NCBI GenBank assembly: GCA_934272745.1
Contig: CAKQSI010000014.1
Location: forward strand, 1-47,431
From: an uncultured Clostridia bacterium
GTDB taxonomy: Bacteria > Bacillota > Clostridia > Christensenellales > Borkfalkiaceae
Direction: 5' to 3'
DNA: 47,431 nucleotides
Shown here in pieces: positions 19,226 to 26,353 of this stretch. Numbering within the stretch: the first letter of the stretch is position 1; every line of letters starts with the position of its first letter. Made by a program: the position numbers and the translations under genes. The notes beneath the pieces are model-generated. The model was not told the DNA's origin and did not search any database. It was given only the letters and a program-made list of their open reading frames with translations.

Positions 19226-20200
19226 TTATGCCTCCGTGGTCGGTCCGTATTTTTCGAGCAGGTGGCGCAACAGCACCGTAAGCGGCGCGACGATCAGCGT
19301 CATGATCAGTCCGCCGGCAGCGAGAACGGGATAACTGGCCTCGTTTCCGTACAACACCAATTGCGCGTAGTAATACCCCATATTGGATACGTAATCGGGT
19401 GCGCTGGTATTATAAAATGCCAGAATAGAGCCGGCGTCCGAGAAAATCCCCGCAAGACCGGTCACGAGGAAGGTCGAAAGCGTGGGGAAAATCAGCGGCA
19501 GCACGATGTATCTGAGATCCTGAAACATGTTGGTCACGCCGTCCAGACGCGAACTTTCCACAATCTCCGGTCCGATTTCTTTCATCGCGTTGGGATAGAC
19601 GATCAGGTTGGAACCGAACGACAGCCAGATTCCATAAAAAATGGTCGTCCCGAACGCGTACTTCCGGCTGTACAGCAGGTCGACACCCTTGCCCTCGGCG
19701 TCCGTAAAGATCCCCCATTTTTCAAACAGTATCCGAAGCGGCGCGCCGTCGCCGGATACGAAGTTGACGAACAGCATGCAGATAACGAATCCGGAAATGA
19801 TCTGCGGCATCATAACGACTGCACGGATGGTTTTATGCATAAAGCATTTTTTGTACAGCAGATAGGAGAAGAAAATGTACAACGGCATGGAAATAACCAG
19901 GTTGATGGCGTACATTTTCAGCGAATTGAGCAGGCTGGTCGAAACCACGCTGCCCTGTTCGGTCAGACTTTTCCAGAAGGTTTTGAAGTTATCGAACCAC
20001 ACGAAAACCCGCGTTCCGTCCAATTTCGTGTTGCAGAACGCCATCACGATACTGTTGACGTTGACGGCAAGATAAAATACGACGAACAGAATCAGCGGAT
20101 AGGCAACGAAACTCAGGACGAAAAGCCCCTGCGTTTTGTGCCGTGCCATTTTCTTTTTCTTTGGAATTACAAAACTTTCCGCCTCTTGTACGTTTTCCAT
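19226..20200 (-). CDS. Carbohydrate ABC transporter permease, MalF/UgpA type
   Basis: This 324-residue membrane protein has six predicted helices and the EAA loop EIVESSRLDGVTNMFQDLRYIVLPLIFP (central Gly and Leu-Pro conserved). It belongs to the CUT1 family of sugar importers. A basic cytoplasmic N-terminus (PKKKKMARHK) precedes helix 1. It pairs with the MalG-type permease one base downstream and follows the binding-protein gene by 3 bp. Confidence 0.95.
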   Translation of the reverse strand: MENVQEAESFVIPKKKKMARHKTQGLFVLSFVAYPLILFVVFYLAVNVNSIVMAFCNTKLDGTRVFVWFDNFKTFWKSLTEQGSVVSTSLLNSLKMYAINLVISMPLYIFFSYLLYKKCFMHKTIRAVVMMPQIISGFVICMLFVNFVSGDGAPLRILFEKWGIFTDAEGKGVDLLYSRKYAFGTTIFYGIWLSFGSNLIVYPNAMKEIGPEIVESSRLDGVTNMFQDLRYIVLPLIFPTLSTFLVTGLAGIFSDAGSILAFYNTSAPDYVSNMGYYYAQLVLYGNEASYPVLAAGGLIMTLIVAPLTVLLRHLLEKYGPTTEA

Positions 20201-20203
20201 AAT

Positions 20204-21940
20204 TTACACCAGACTGCTCTTGATGGAACGGAGGAATCCTTCCCAGGTATTCTGCGAATAATTCTGTTGAATTTTCGAAATGATCGTTTCGACGTTCTGT
20301 CCGTTTCTCAACGCGTCCACGACGGAAGGCGTGCTGTTGACCGGCAGAATGCCGCTGTATACGCCGTTGACGGCATAGGCAAAAGGCGTCGTCAACCGAT
20401 CGGTCGCGTACGTCAGAACTTTTACGTTGGCGGTATCCTGATAAATTTCGTAACTCGTCCGCTGGAAGGGCGTCATGCTTGCCAACTGCTCAGCGGAAAG
20501 AGAATACTTATATCCGCGGATCAGTCCGGTTTTTGCGGTGGTTTCCGAAAGCGCTTTATCGGTCAGGGTGTACGCGATAAAATCTTTGATCGCGGCAAGT
20601 TTTTCGGGGTCGCTCTGTTTTCTTACGGCGACCGCACCCGTTTCGGGCGCGGCGAACACGCTGCCGTGCCCGTTGCCGTCAATGCCCTGCTGTCCGTCGA
20701 TATCCGGCATCAGCAGATAGCGGTAATCGACCTGTCCGTATCCCTTTCCCGCCTGCTGTTTGCCGGCAGACTTCAGCGATTCGGCGGCTTCAAACTCAAA
20801 CCAGTTTCCTTCGACAATCATACCGTTATAGGTTCCGTTTCCCAGCCCGCCGTTGATAAATTTGTCCTGCGCGTCGGAAACGTAGTTGCCCGTCGTGCAA
20901 TATTTGCTGGACGGTCCGAAATAGTTGTCGGTAAATTTTACCGCGTCTGCAATTCCGTCCAGAGAATAGGCAAGATACCCGTTCGTCCAGTCGATCACGG
21001 CGTTCGTCCCGTCGGCAAGCGCGAGAGATTTTCCGTTGCTGTCGAACGTGGAAAGCGCGCCGTAAGCGTCCAATCCCGCGTATTGCGCAAAATACGAAAG
21101 CGTCAACGCGCTGGCATATTCCTGCCGCGACGAATAAATGAAACCGTTGCCGTTTGCGGCTACGATGCGGTTGAGCAGCGTGGCGAGTTCTGCCATCGTC
21201 TGCGGCTGACCGTCGTCGTAAGTGCCGTATTTTCCGTCTTTTCCGGGGGTCAGAATAAAGTCCCCTTCCTCGTAATTGGTCTTTCCGGTCGAGGAAACGA
21301 AGGTCAGACGTTTGCCGGCAGCGGCATAACGAATCCCCTGCGCGTCCAGTTCCGCCTTTACGTCCTCGTTATTTTCCGCAAAACCGACGTATCCTTTTTC
21401 CACCCAAAGATCGTGATCGTAAATCATGCCGACCATGGTGATGGAATAAGGCAGCATATAACAGCCGGACGTCGTAAACGAATCGGTTGCGGCATTGTAC
21501 GAAAGTTTGCCGGCAACCTTTTTCCAGGTATCGTAATCGATGATCTTATCCTGAATCGTAACGCCGTTACCGTCGGGAGAAACCGAAAGCAGATCGCTCA
21601 GATCTTCGAAATATCCTTTATAAAATCCCGAAGAATAAGACGGTTCCGCCGCAAAATAAATGTCGGTATTCGTGTTTCCGGAAGCGATCTGATCCAACTG
21701 CGTCCCGGAAAGCGCGGTGGAGTTTTCCTTTACGACAATCTTATATTTGCCGTTTTTCTGCATCCACTCGCCGGCAAGATCCTTGATCCACTGATACCCG
21801 AAACCGCTGCCCGAAAAAGGCTCTACGACGATGGTGTTGGTGGTATCGACTTTGCTGCCGCAAGCCGTGAATACAAAGCAAGAAAGGATACCGATTGCAA
21901 TTACTTCAAAAAAAGCAATCCATTTTTTCAAGTTTTTCAT
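20204..21940 (-). CDS. Extracellular sugar-binding lipoprotein of the CUT1 ABC transporter
   Basis: This 578-residue protein carries a lipoprotein signal (Phe-Thr-Ala-Cys, Cys27). Its solute-binding fold shows strand-helix alternation from TIVVEPFSGSGFGYQW, and an 'APETGAVAVRKQSDPEKLAAIKDFIAY' segment typical of family-1 binding proteins. It should capture the oligosaccharide for the two permeases. A GTG at 21979 would add 13 residues, but the ATG at 21940 has GAGGGG seven bases upstream and starts the signal peptide cleanly. It is the first gene of the operon, with its own promoter at 22009-22037 and a candidate regulator box at 22059. Confidence 0.94.
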   Translation of the reverse strand: MKNLKKWIAFFEVIAIGILSCFVFTACGSKVDTTNTIVVEPFSGSGFGYQWIKDLAGEWMQKNGKYKIVVKENSTALSGTQLDQIASGNTNTDIYFAAEPSYSSGFYKGYFEDLSDLLSVSPDGNGVTIQDKIIDYDTWKKVAGKLSYNAATDSFTTSGCYMLPYSITMVGMIYDHDLWVEKGYVGFAENNEDVKAELDAQGIRYAAAGKRLTFVSSTGKTNYEEGDFILTPGKDGKYGTYDDGQPQTMAELATLLNRIVAANGNGFIYSSRQEYASALTLSYFAQYAGLDAYGALSTFDSNGKSLALADGTNAVIDWTNGYLAYSLDGIADAVKFTDNYFGPSSKYCTTGNYVSDAQDKFINGGLGNGTYNGMIVEGNWFEFEAAESLKSAGKQQAGKGYGQVDYRYLLMPDIDGQQGIDGNGHGSVFAAPETGAVAVRKQSDPEKLAAIKDFIAYTLTDKALSETTAKTGLIRGYKYSLSAEQLASMTPFQRTSYEIYQDTANVKVLTYATDRLTTPFAYAVNGVYSGILPVNSTPSVVDALRNGQNVETIISKIQQNYSQNTWEGFLRSIKSSLV

Positions 21941-22008
21941 ATTCGCACCCCTCGTTTTTATAGTTAGAAGAAACCGCACGGAGTATGCGGCTATATCCTA
22001 CCATCCTC

Positions 22009-22037
22009 ATTTTATCACAGGAAGAATGGAGCGTAAA
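22009..22037 (-). promoter_or_regulatory. Promoter of the sugar-transporter operon
   Basis: On the minus strand TTTACG (22037-22032) and TAAAAT (22014-22009) are separated by 17 bp. The -35 is imperfect, consistent with activation from the box 21 bp upstream. The transcript would start about 65 nt before the binding-protein ATG. Confidence 0.6.
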
Positions 22038-22058
22038 TCCTCTACGCTGTCAAAATAG

Positions 22059-22074
22059 TAACAAATATTGCAAT
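22059..22074. promoter_or_regulatory. Candidate AraC-type regulator box 2
   Basis: TAACAAATATTGCAAT matches 14 of 16 bases of box 1 at 10409-10424, in the same orientation relative to its promoter. It lies 21 bp farther from its -35 than box 1 does, two helical turns, so it would face the same side of the DNA. Confidence 0.5.
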
Positions 22075-22084
22075 GCTACCAAAC

Positions 22085-22116
22085 AAAAAAGCGGGCTGCC
22101 GCGATGCGGCAGCCCG
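22085..22116 (-). terminator. Intrinsic terminator of the ATPase and membrane-protein operon
   Basis: An 11-bp perfect stem (CGGGCTGCCGC, 3-base loop) is followed on the minus strand by CTTTTTTG. It lies 22 bp past the stop of the last gene and separates that operon from the sugar-transporter promoter. Confidence 0.9.
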
Positions 22117-22137
22117 TAGAAAACCTTTCCGGAAAAT

Positions 22138-23016
22138 TTATTTTTTTCGTACGGATTCCCTTTCTTTTTTTACCCGATAAATATTTTTATCCACCAGTTG
22201 CGGGTAGTTTTCCCGATTGATAAAACGGTCGAACAAACTGTCGGAATACAAAACTACCGCTAAAAGCGCCGTTCCCAGAAAGACCGAAAACAAAGCCGCG
22301 GCTATGACATCCACGATCATATTGTTTACAAGCAATAGCGCCATCGGGCAGACGGCGTAAAGCAGAACCCCCAGCATCGGGAAAAATCCTTTGAACGCAA
22401 ACATAAAACTGTTTTTTATCAGCGAAAAAAGCGACAGGCTATAAATCGCGTTCTGACACACCGAAAAACAGGTCATGACGGCGATCAGCGCAAACTGCAC
22501 GGTCGTTACGCCGTACATTAAAATTGCCGCCGTTCCGTCGAGCGTGCTGAGCGGTATAAACCGGACGGCATATTCCGCCAGCCACCACGAAAGCCCGATA
22601 ACGACGCCGAAGAAAAAATTTTTGCCAAAGTCGCGCTTCAGTCCGACGAAAAATTCGGAAGAGAACACGATCTCTCCCCAGGCGCATTTCTGTACGAGAT
22701 ATACGCCGCCGCCGATACCGATTCCGCAAACGCCGCAAAGCAAAACGTTGACGGCGTTTTTCGTGTTGGAAAGCGCAAGCAGATTTACCGCCGTTTCGTA
22801 GGCGGTTTCTTCCGTGGCGGAACCGATCAGCAGACGGAATTCTTCCTGCATATAAATATTCCACACAAAAAGCGGCATAAAAAACAGCGCGGTCAAAAGC
22901 CCGGCTTTCAATAAAAATCCCAGCCGGTGCTTTAACAGGTCGCCGAATAGTTGCCAGCGGTTATGCGGCAGATTTTCTTCCGTAAAATCGTTTTTTGCCT
23001 GAATTGTTTTTTTCAT
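22138..23016 (-). CDS. Polytopic membrane protein, distantly YesL/DUF624-like
   Basis: This 292-residue protein has about six hydrophobic segments: GFLLKAGLLTALFFMPLF, VLLCGVCGIGIGGGVYLV, FFFGVVIGLSWWLAEYAV, MYGVTTVQFALIAVMTCF, GFFPMLGVLLYAVCPMALLL and VIAAALFSVFLGTALLAVVL. The segment CAWGEIVFSSEFFVGLKRDFGKN before the third resembles the amphipathic loop of YesL-type proteins found with sugar transporters. The match is by eye and weak. The ATG overlaps the upstream stop (ATGA), GGAAAG gives the ribosome site, and the terminator at 22085 ends the operon. An accessory role with the ATPase or a transport complex is inferred from context only. Confidence 0.8.
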   Translation of the reverse strand: MKKTIQAKNDFTEENLPHNRWQLFGDLLKHRLGFLLKAGLLTALFFMPLFVWNIYMQEEFRLLIGSATEETAYETAVNLLALSNTKNAVNVLLCGVCGIGIGGGVYLVQKCAWGEIVFSSEFFVGLKRDFGKNFFFGVVIGLSWWLAEYAVRFIPLSTLDGTAAILMYGVTTVQFALIAVMTCFSVCQNAIYSLSLFSLIKNSFMFAFKGFFPMLGVLLYAVCPMALLLVNNMIVDVIAAALFSVFLGTALLAVVLYSDSLFDRFINRENYPQLVDKNIYRVKKERESVRKK

Positions 23017-23651
23017 TTTCTTTCCAATAAATATAAATACGTCAGGATTGCTTTGTCGTTTTTTTCGTCCGCTTTCGGCGACAGTCTGCCGATATTTTTG
23101 GATTTTGCGGAAAACACCATGCAATAGTTTTTATCCGGCTTTAACCACGAACAAAACGACAGTTTTTCGTTATAAGCGTCGTCGCCCGCGATATAAATTC
23201 TTACTCCGTACGTTTTTCCCTCTCCTTCCAAAAAGGAAAGATCGGCGTGCAGCGCAAGACATCGGTTTATCAGCGCGTCGTCGAACGCCGCGCACCCGGC
23301 AAGCGTTTCTTCGGTCAGTGCTTCTTCCGGAAGGATTAAAATATCGGAGTTTTCAAACCCCTGCGAAGACAACGCGACGTCGAAATATCGATTCTCTTCG
23401 GAAGCGCGATAAAAAAAGTAATCGTAAATGCCTTGCGGCAAAAATTGATCTTCCAGTTCCTTTTCTATTTTCAGGTCGGTAATTTCCGCCGAAGTAAAAA
23501 TCTGGATCTTTTCCGTCGGTTTTAACCTGTCCGTCATATAAAACGCATAATACCAAATAAGGCAGATTACCAAGGTGACGGCGATATATTTCCACCAGTC
23601 GTAAGCAAACCGGTTTTTGAAATAACTTTTCGGGTTATAGATGTTATTCAT
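23013..23651 (-). CDS. Single-pass membrane protein with extracellular domain, function unknown
   Basis: This 212-residue protein has a basic N-terminus and one membrane helix (about residues 22-42). An outside domain of roughly 170 residues follows. Its start (KIQIFTSAEITDLKIEKELEDQF), then a predicted strand and SDILILPEEAL, recalls the first lobe of a solute-binding fold, but it is too short for a complete one. I do not recognise a family. It overlaps the upstream gene by 8 bp and the downstream gene by 4 bp, so all three small membrane proteins are probably made together. Confidence 0.8.
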   Translation of the reverse strand: MNNIYNPKSYFKNRFAYDWWKYIAVTLVICLIWYYAFYMTDRLKPTEKIQIFTSAEITDLKIEKELEDQFLPQGIYDYFFYRASEENRYFDVALSSQGFENSDILILPEEALTEETLAGCAAFDDALINRCLALHADLSFLEGEGKTYGVRIYIAGDDAYNEKLSFCSWLKPDKNYCMVFSAKSKNIGRLSPKADEKNDKAILTYLYLLERK

Positions 23652-24120
23652 TCGTCGCCTCCGCCCAGGTCAACACGTCGTCCGCATGCTTTACCGTAAC
23701 TTTTTGCCCTTCCGCAAAGTCCAGAGTATACGGGACGAGCACGCAAAACGAAACGGTATCGTTATTGTCGTCCGTGAAAACACTTTTGGTGAACTGCAGA
23801 TGATTTCTGGTAAAAACCGCGCTTTCGTTTTTGACGAAGGTTAGTTTTTCTGTACAAGCGGAACGTTTTGCCTTTTCCGCGATAAACGTGTACTGTTTCA
23901 GATAACCCAGTTTTCCCAGCACGACTCCCAAGGAAAGGCAAACCGTCAGCGCGGTTACGGCGTATACGACGGGTAAAATCCACACCGTGCTGCTTCTTTT
24001 ATGCACTAAAAATAAAATCAGGCAAACGGCAAATCCGGAGGCGGCAAAAAGCGCGGCCTTCGTCCTTGCTCTTTTTTGCAGATCATTTAATTTTACGATA
24101 TCGGTTTCAAACACTTTCAT
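23644..24120 (-). CDS. Two-helix membrane protein, function unknown
   Basis: This 158-residue protein has a charged N-terminus and two adjacent hydrophobic helices (about 25-43 and 49-70). A soluble C-terminal domain of about 85 residues with predicted beta strands follows. No family is recognised. The start at 24120 (MKVFETD) is preferred because GAGGA lies upstream; an upstream in-frame extension runs into the ATPase gene. It sits 64 bp behind the ATPase and overlaps the next gene by 8 bp. Confidence 0.78.
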   Translation of the reverse strand: MKVFETDIVKLNDLQKRARTKAALFAASGFAVCLILFLVHKRSSTVWILPVVYAVTALTVCLSLGVVLGKLGYLKQYTFIAEKAKRSACTEKLTFVKNESAVFTRNHLQFTKSVFTDDNNDTVSFCVLVPYTLDFAEGQKVTVKHADDVLTWAEATNE

Positions 24121-24184
24121 GGATCGGTTTTCCTCGGTCGTTTTCCTAAAAATAAAGAGCGTTCGTCCCTTGTATGAAAGGCGT

Positions 24185-25255
24185 TCAGTCGACGGCAAGA
24201 TTTTTTTCTCCGTCAAACACGCAGACGTTTTCCGGCAAAACGGAAAGGCGGACGATATCGCCGGGAGAAGGATCTTCCCCTTCCTCGGCAAGCGGAAAAC
24301 ACTGCTCCGAAAACTCTACGGTAATGCCGCCGTCTTCGGTTGCACGAAGGACGGTGGCTTCGATCTCGCCCTGCGGATCGATTGCGAAACTGTCCGGACG
24401 AAACGCCGCGGTCAGCGTACGGTCTTTCGGTATAGCGCGGTCAATTTCCGGCGGAATGCCGAACCGGAAAGCGGAATGGATTTCTTCCAGCATTTGCCCG
24501 GACACTTTAACTTCCGCAAAAAATACGAAAACCGAACTTAAAAATTTTGCCGTATACAGGGTCGCCGGGCGGCGGACAAATTCCTGCGGGGTGCCGATCT
24601 GCTCGACTTTTCGGTTATGGATCAGGGCAATCCTGTCCCCTAGCCGCATGCCCTCGCTCTGGTTATGCGTGGAATAAATAAACGTCGCCGAAGTCTTCGT
24701 ATGCAGCGACCGGATGGTCGTAATCAATTCGTCGTGGAAAATAGGATCGAGCGCCGACAGCGGTTCATCAAACAAGCAGACTGCAGGTTCCTTCACAAGG
24801 CTGCGCGCAATCGCCACCCGTTGTTGCTGCCCGCCCGAAAGTTCGCGCGGCTTGCGCGCCAATAACAGTTCGATGCGTAACAGTTTTGCAATTTCCGTTA
24901 TGCGCGCTTTCCGCTCCTCCCGCGGGACGCGAAGGGTTACCAGCGGCTCCGCTATGTTTTCGTATACGGTTTTATGCGGGAAAAGCGCATAATTTTGCGT
25001 GACGTACGACATGTTTTTCTGTTCCTGCGATAAAGTAGAAGCGTCGATCCCGTCAAAATAGACGTCGCCGAAGTCGTACGGTTCCAGACCCGCCAACACG
25101 CGAAGAAGGGTGGATTTCCCGGAACCGGACTCCCCCATCACCACCAGAAACTCGCCGTTTCTGACGTCTAAAAAAAGATCGTGCAGCACGACGACCGAGC
25201 GTTTTTTGCGGTCGGTATAACTTTTTTGCAGTTTTTTTACGGATATTTTGTCCAT
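24185..25255 (-). CDS. Sugar ABC transporter ATP-binding protein, MsmX/UgpC type
   Basis: This 356-residue ATPase has Walker A GESGSGKST (41-49), Q-loop VTQNYALFPH, signature LSGGQQQR, Walker B VCLFDEP with D-loop SALD, and the H-loop histidine in STHNQSEGM. After about residue 235 comes a C-terminal OB/TOBE-like regulatory domain typical of CUT1 ATPases. It probably energises the two permeases at 18157-20200, which lack their own ATPase. The ATG at 25255 has GAGGTGG upstream; an earlier in-frame ATG at 25288 lies about at the transcription start and is rejected. It leads a four-gene operon and is divergent from nagB. Confidence 0.95.
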   Translation of the reverse strand: MDKISVKKLQKSYTDRKKRSVVVLHDLFLDVRNGEFLVVMGESGSGKSTLLRVLAGLEPYDFGDVYFDGIDASTLSQEQKNMSYVTQNYALFPHKTVYENIAEPLVTLRVPREERKARITEIAKLLRIELLLARKPRELSGGQQQRVAIARSLVKEPAVCLFDEPLSALDPIFHDELITTIRSLHTKTSATFIYSTHNQSEGMRLGDRIALIHNRKVEQIGTPQEFVRRPATLYTAKFLSSVFVFFAEVKVSGQMLEEIHSAFRFGIPPEIDRAIPKDRTLTAAFRPDSFAIDPQGEIEATVLRATEDGGITVEFSEQCFPLAEEGEDPSPGDIVRLSVLPENVCVFDGEKNLAVD

Positions 25256-25278
25256 CTGCCACCTCAAAATTTGACAGG

Positions 25279-25307
25279 ATTTTATCATTTCCCCTTTCCG
25301 ATGTCAA
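25279..25307 (-). promoter_or_regulatory. Promoter of the ATPase operon
   Basis: On the minus strand TTGACA (25307-25302) and TAAAAT (25284-25279) have a 17-bp spacer and a TGA extended -10. The leader is only about 16 nt. Confidence 0.88.
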
Positions 25308-25449
25308 TTAAAATCACAAAAAACCTTTTCCGCTTTATCCCATCGACTTTTTCAAGCGTCGGAATTCGTGACCGGATTTCCCCGTTATTTCTCAGAAGAC
25401 GATATCCAATTTCAGAATAAAATTATTCTTTTCCGAAACCTCATTTCAG

Positions 25450-25478
25450 TTGATTTTTTACTTGCGTTATGATATATT
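25450..25478 (+). promoter_or_regulatory. Promoter of nagB-nagA
   Basis: TTGATT and TATATT are separated by 17 bp, with TG one base before the -10. The TTCAGTTGA overlapping the -35 (25445-25453) recurs inverted as TCAACTGAA at 25544-25552, a possible operator pair. Confidence 0.75.
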
Positions 25479-25490
25479 CTAAAAAAATCC

Positions 25491-25519
25491 CGTCGTTTTT
25501 TCTTCCGGAAAAAACGACG
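25491..25519 (+). promoter_or_regulatory. Hairpin at the 5' end of the nagBA leader
   Basis: CGTCGTTTTTTC and its perfect complement form a 12-bp stem with a 5-base loop, starting within a few bases of the predicted transcription start. No T-run follows, so it is not a terminator. It may stabilise the mRNA or be a repressor operator. Confidence 0.5.
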
Positions 25520-25606
25520 ACGTTCCCCCAAAAAAACTTCACTTCAACTGAAGACCGTCTGCCGCGGCGCGGAATTTTTCCCGCCCGGGAGCAAAGGAAA
25601 ACCACT

Positions 25607-26347
25607 ATGAAAATTATTGTTTGCGACGATTACAAAGCACTCGGCAAAGCCGCCTATGAAGAACTGAAACCCGCCTTAAAGCCGGGGGCGACGCTCGCCC
25701 TTGCGACCGGTTCCAGCCCCATCGGCTTATACGATCTGATGGCGGAAGATTACGAAAAAGGCAACGTTTCCTACCGCGATATTTCGTCGGTCAATCTGGA
25801 CGAATACGTCGGGCTGGGCGCGGGCGACGAGCAGTCTTACTACGAATTTATGCGCAAAAACCTGTTCGACCGCATCGACATCGACAAAAGCAATACCGAT
25901 CTCCCCGACGGAAAAGCCGCCGATATCCCCGCGGAAATTGCCCGTTACGAAGCGAAACTGGAACGCACTCCGGTAGACGTGCAGATCCTCGGCATCGGCA
26001 GCAACGGACACATCGGCTTCAACGAACCGGGCACGCCTTTTGATTCGGTCGTGCATCTGGTCGATCTTACCGAAAACACCATTAAAGACAACGCGCGTTT
26101 CTTTACCTCCATGGACGAAGTGCCCCGCCACGCGATCTCTATGGGCATTAAAAACGTGATGCACGCGAAAAAGATCATTCTGCTGGCAAGCGGCAAAAAC
26201 AAAGCGCTTGCCGTGCGGGCGATGATCGAAGGCAACGTTTCGACCGACTGCCCCGCTTCCGTCCTGCAACTGCACCCCGACTGCACGGTGGTGCTGGATA
26301 AAGAAGCGGCTTCGCTCCTCGGCGAAACCGGTAAGCAGACGGCTTGA
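25607..26347 (+). CDS. nagB: Glucosamine-6-phosphate deaminase
   Basis: This 246-residue enzyme converts glucosamine-6-phosphate to fructose-6-phosphate and ammonia. Seen are ATGSSP (33-38, phosphate loop), SVNLDEYVGL with the catalytic Asp-Glu (65-66), and GIGSNGHIGFNEP (129-141) bearing the ring-opening histidine. The length is that of the Bacillus-type enzymes without the allosteric tail. The ATG at 25607 has AAGGA seven bases before it; an open in-frame extension upstream covers the leader hairpin and is rejected. It lies 6 bp before nagA and is divergent from the ATPase operon. Confidence 0.97.
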   Translation: MKIIVCDDYKALGKAAYEELKPALKPGATLALATGSSPIGLYDLMAEDYEKGNVSYRDISSVNLDEYVGLGAGDEQSYYEFMRKNLFDRIDIDKSNTDLPDGKAADIPAEIARYEAKLERTPVDVQILGIGSNGHIGFNEPGTPFDSVVHLVDLTENTIKDNARFFTSMDEVPRHAISMGIKNVMHAKKIILLASGKNKALAVRAMIEGNVSTDCPASVLQLHPDCTVVLDKEAASLLGETGKQTA

Positions 26348-26353
26348 CGCGCC

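Noticed and set aside
22049..22054. TTGACA upstream of the sugar-transporter promoter
   Set aside because: At a 17-bp spacing the -10 would be CTCCAT, so it is not a working -35 for sigma A.
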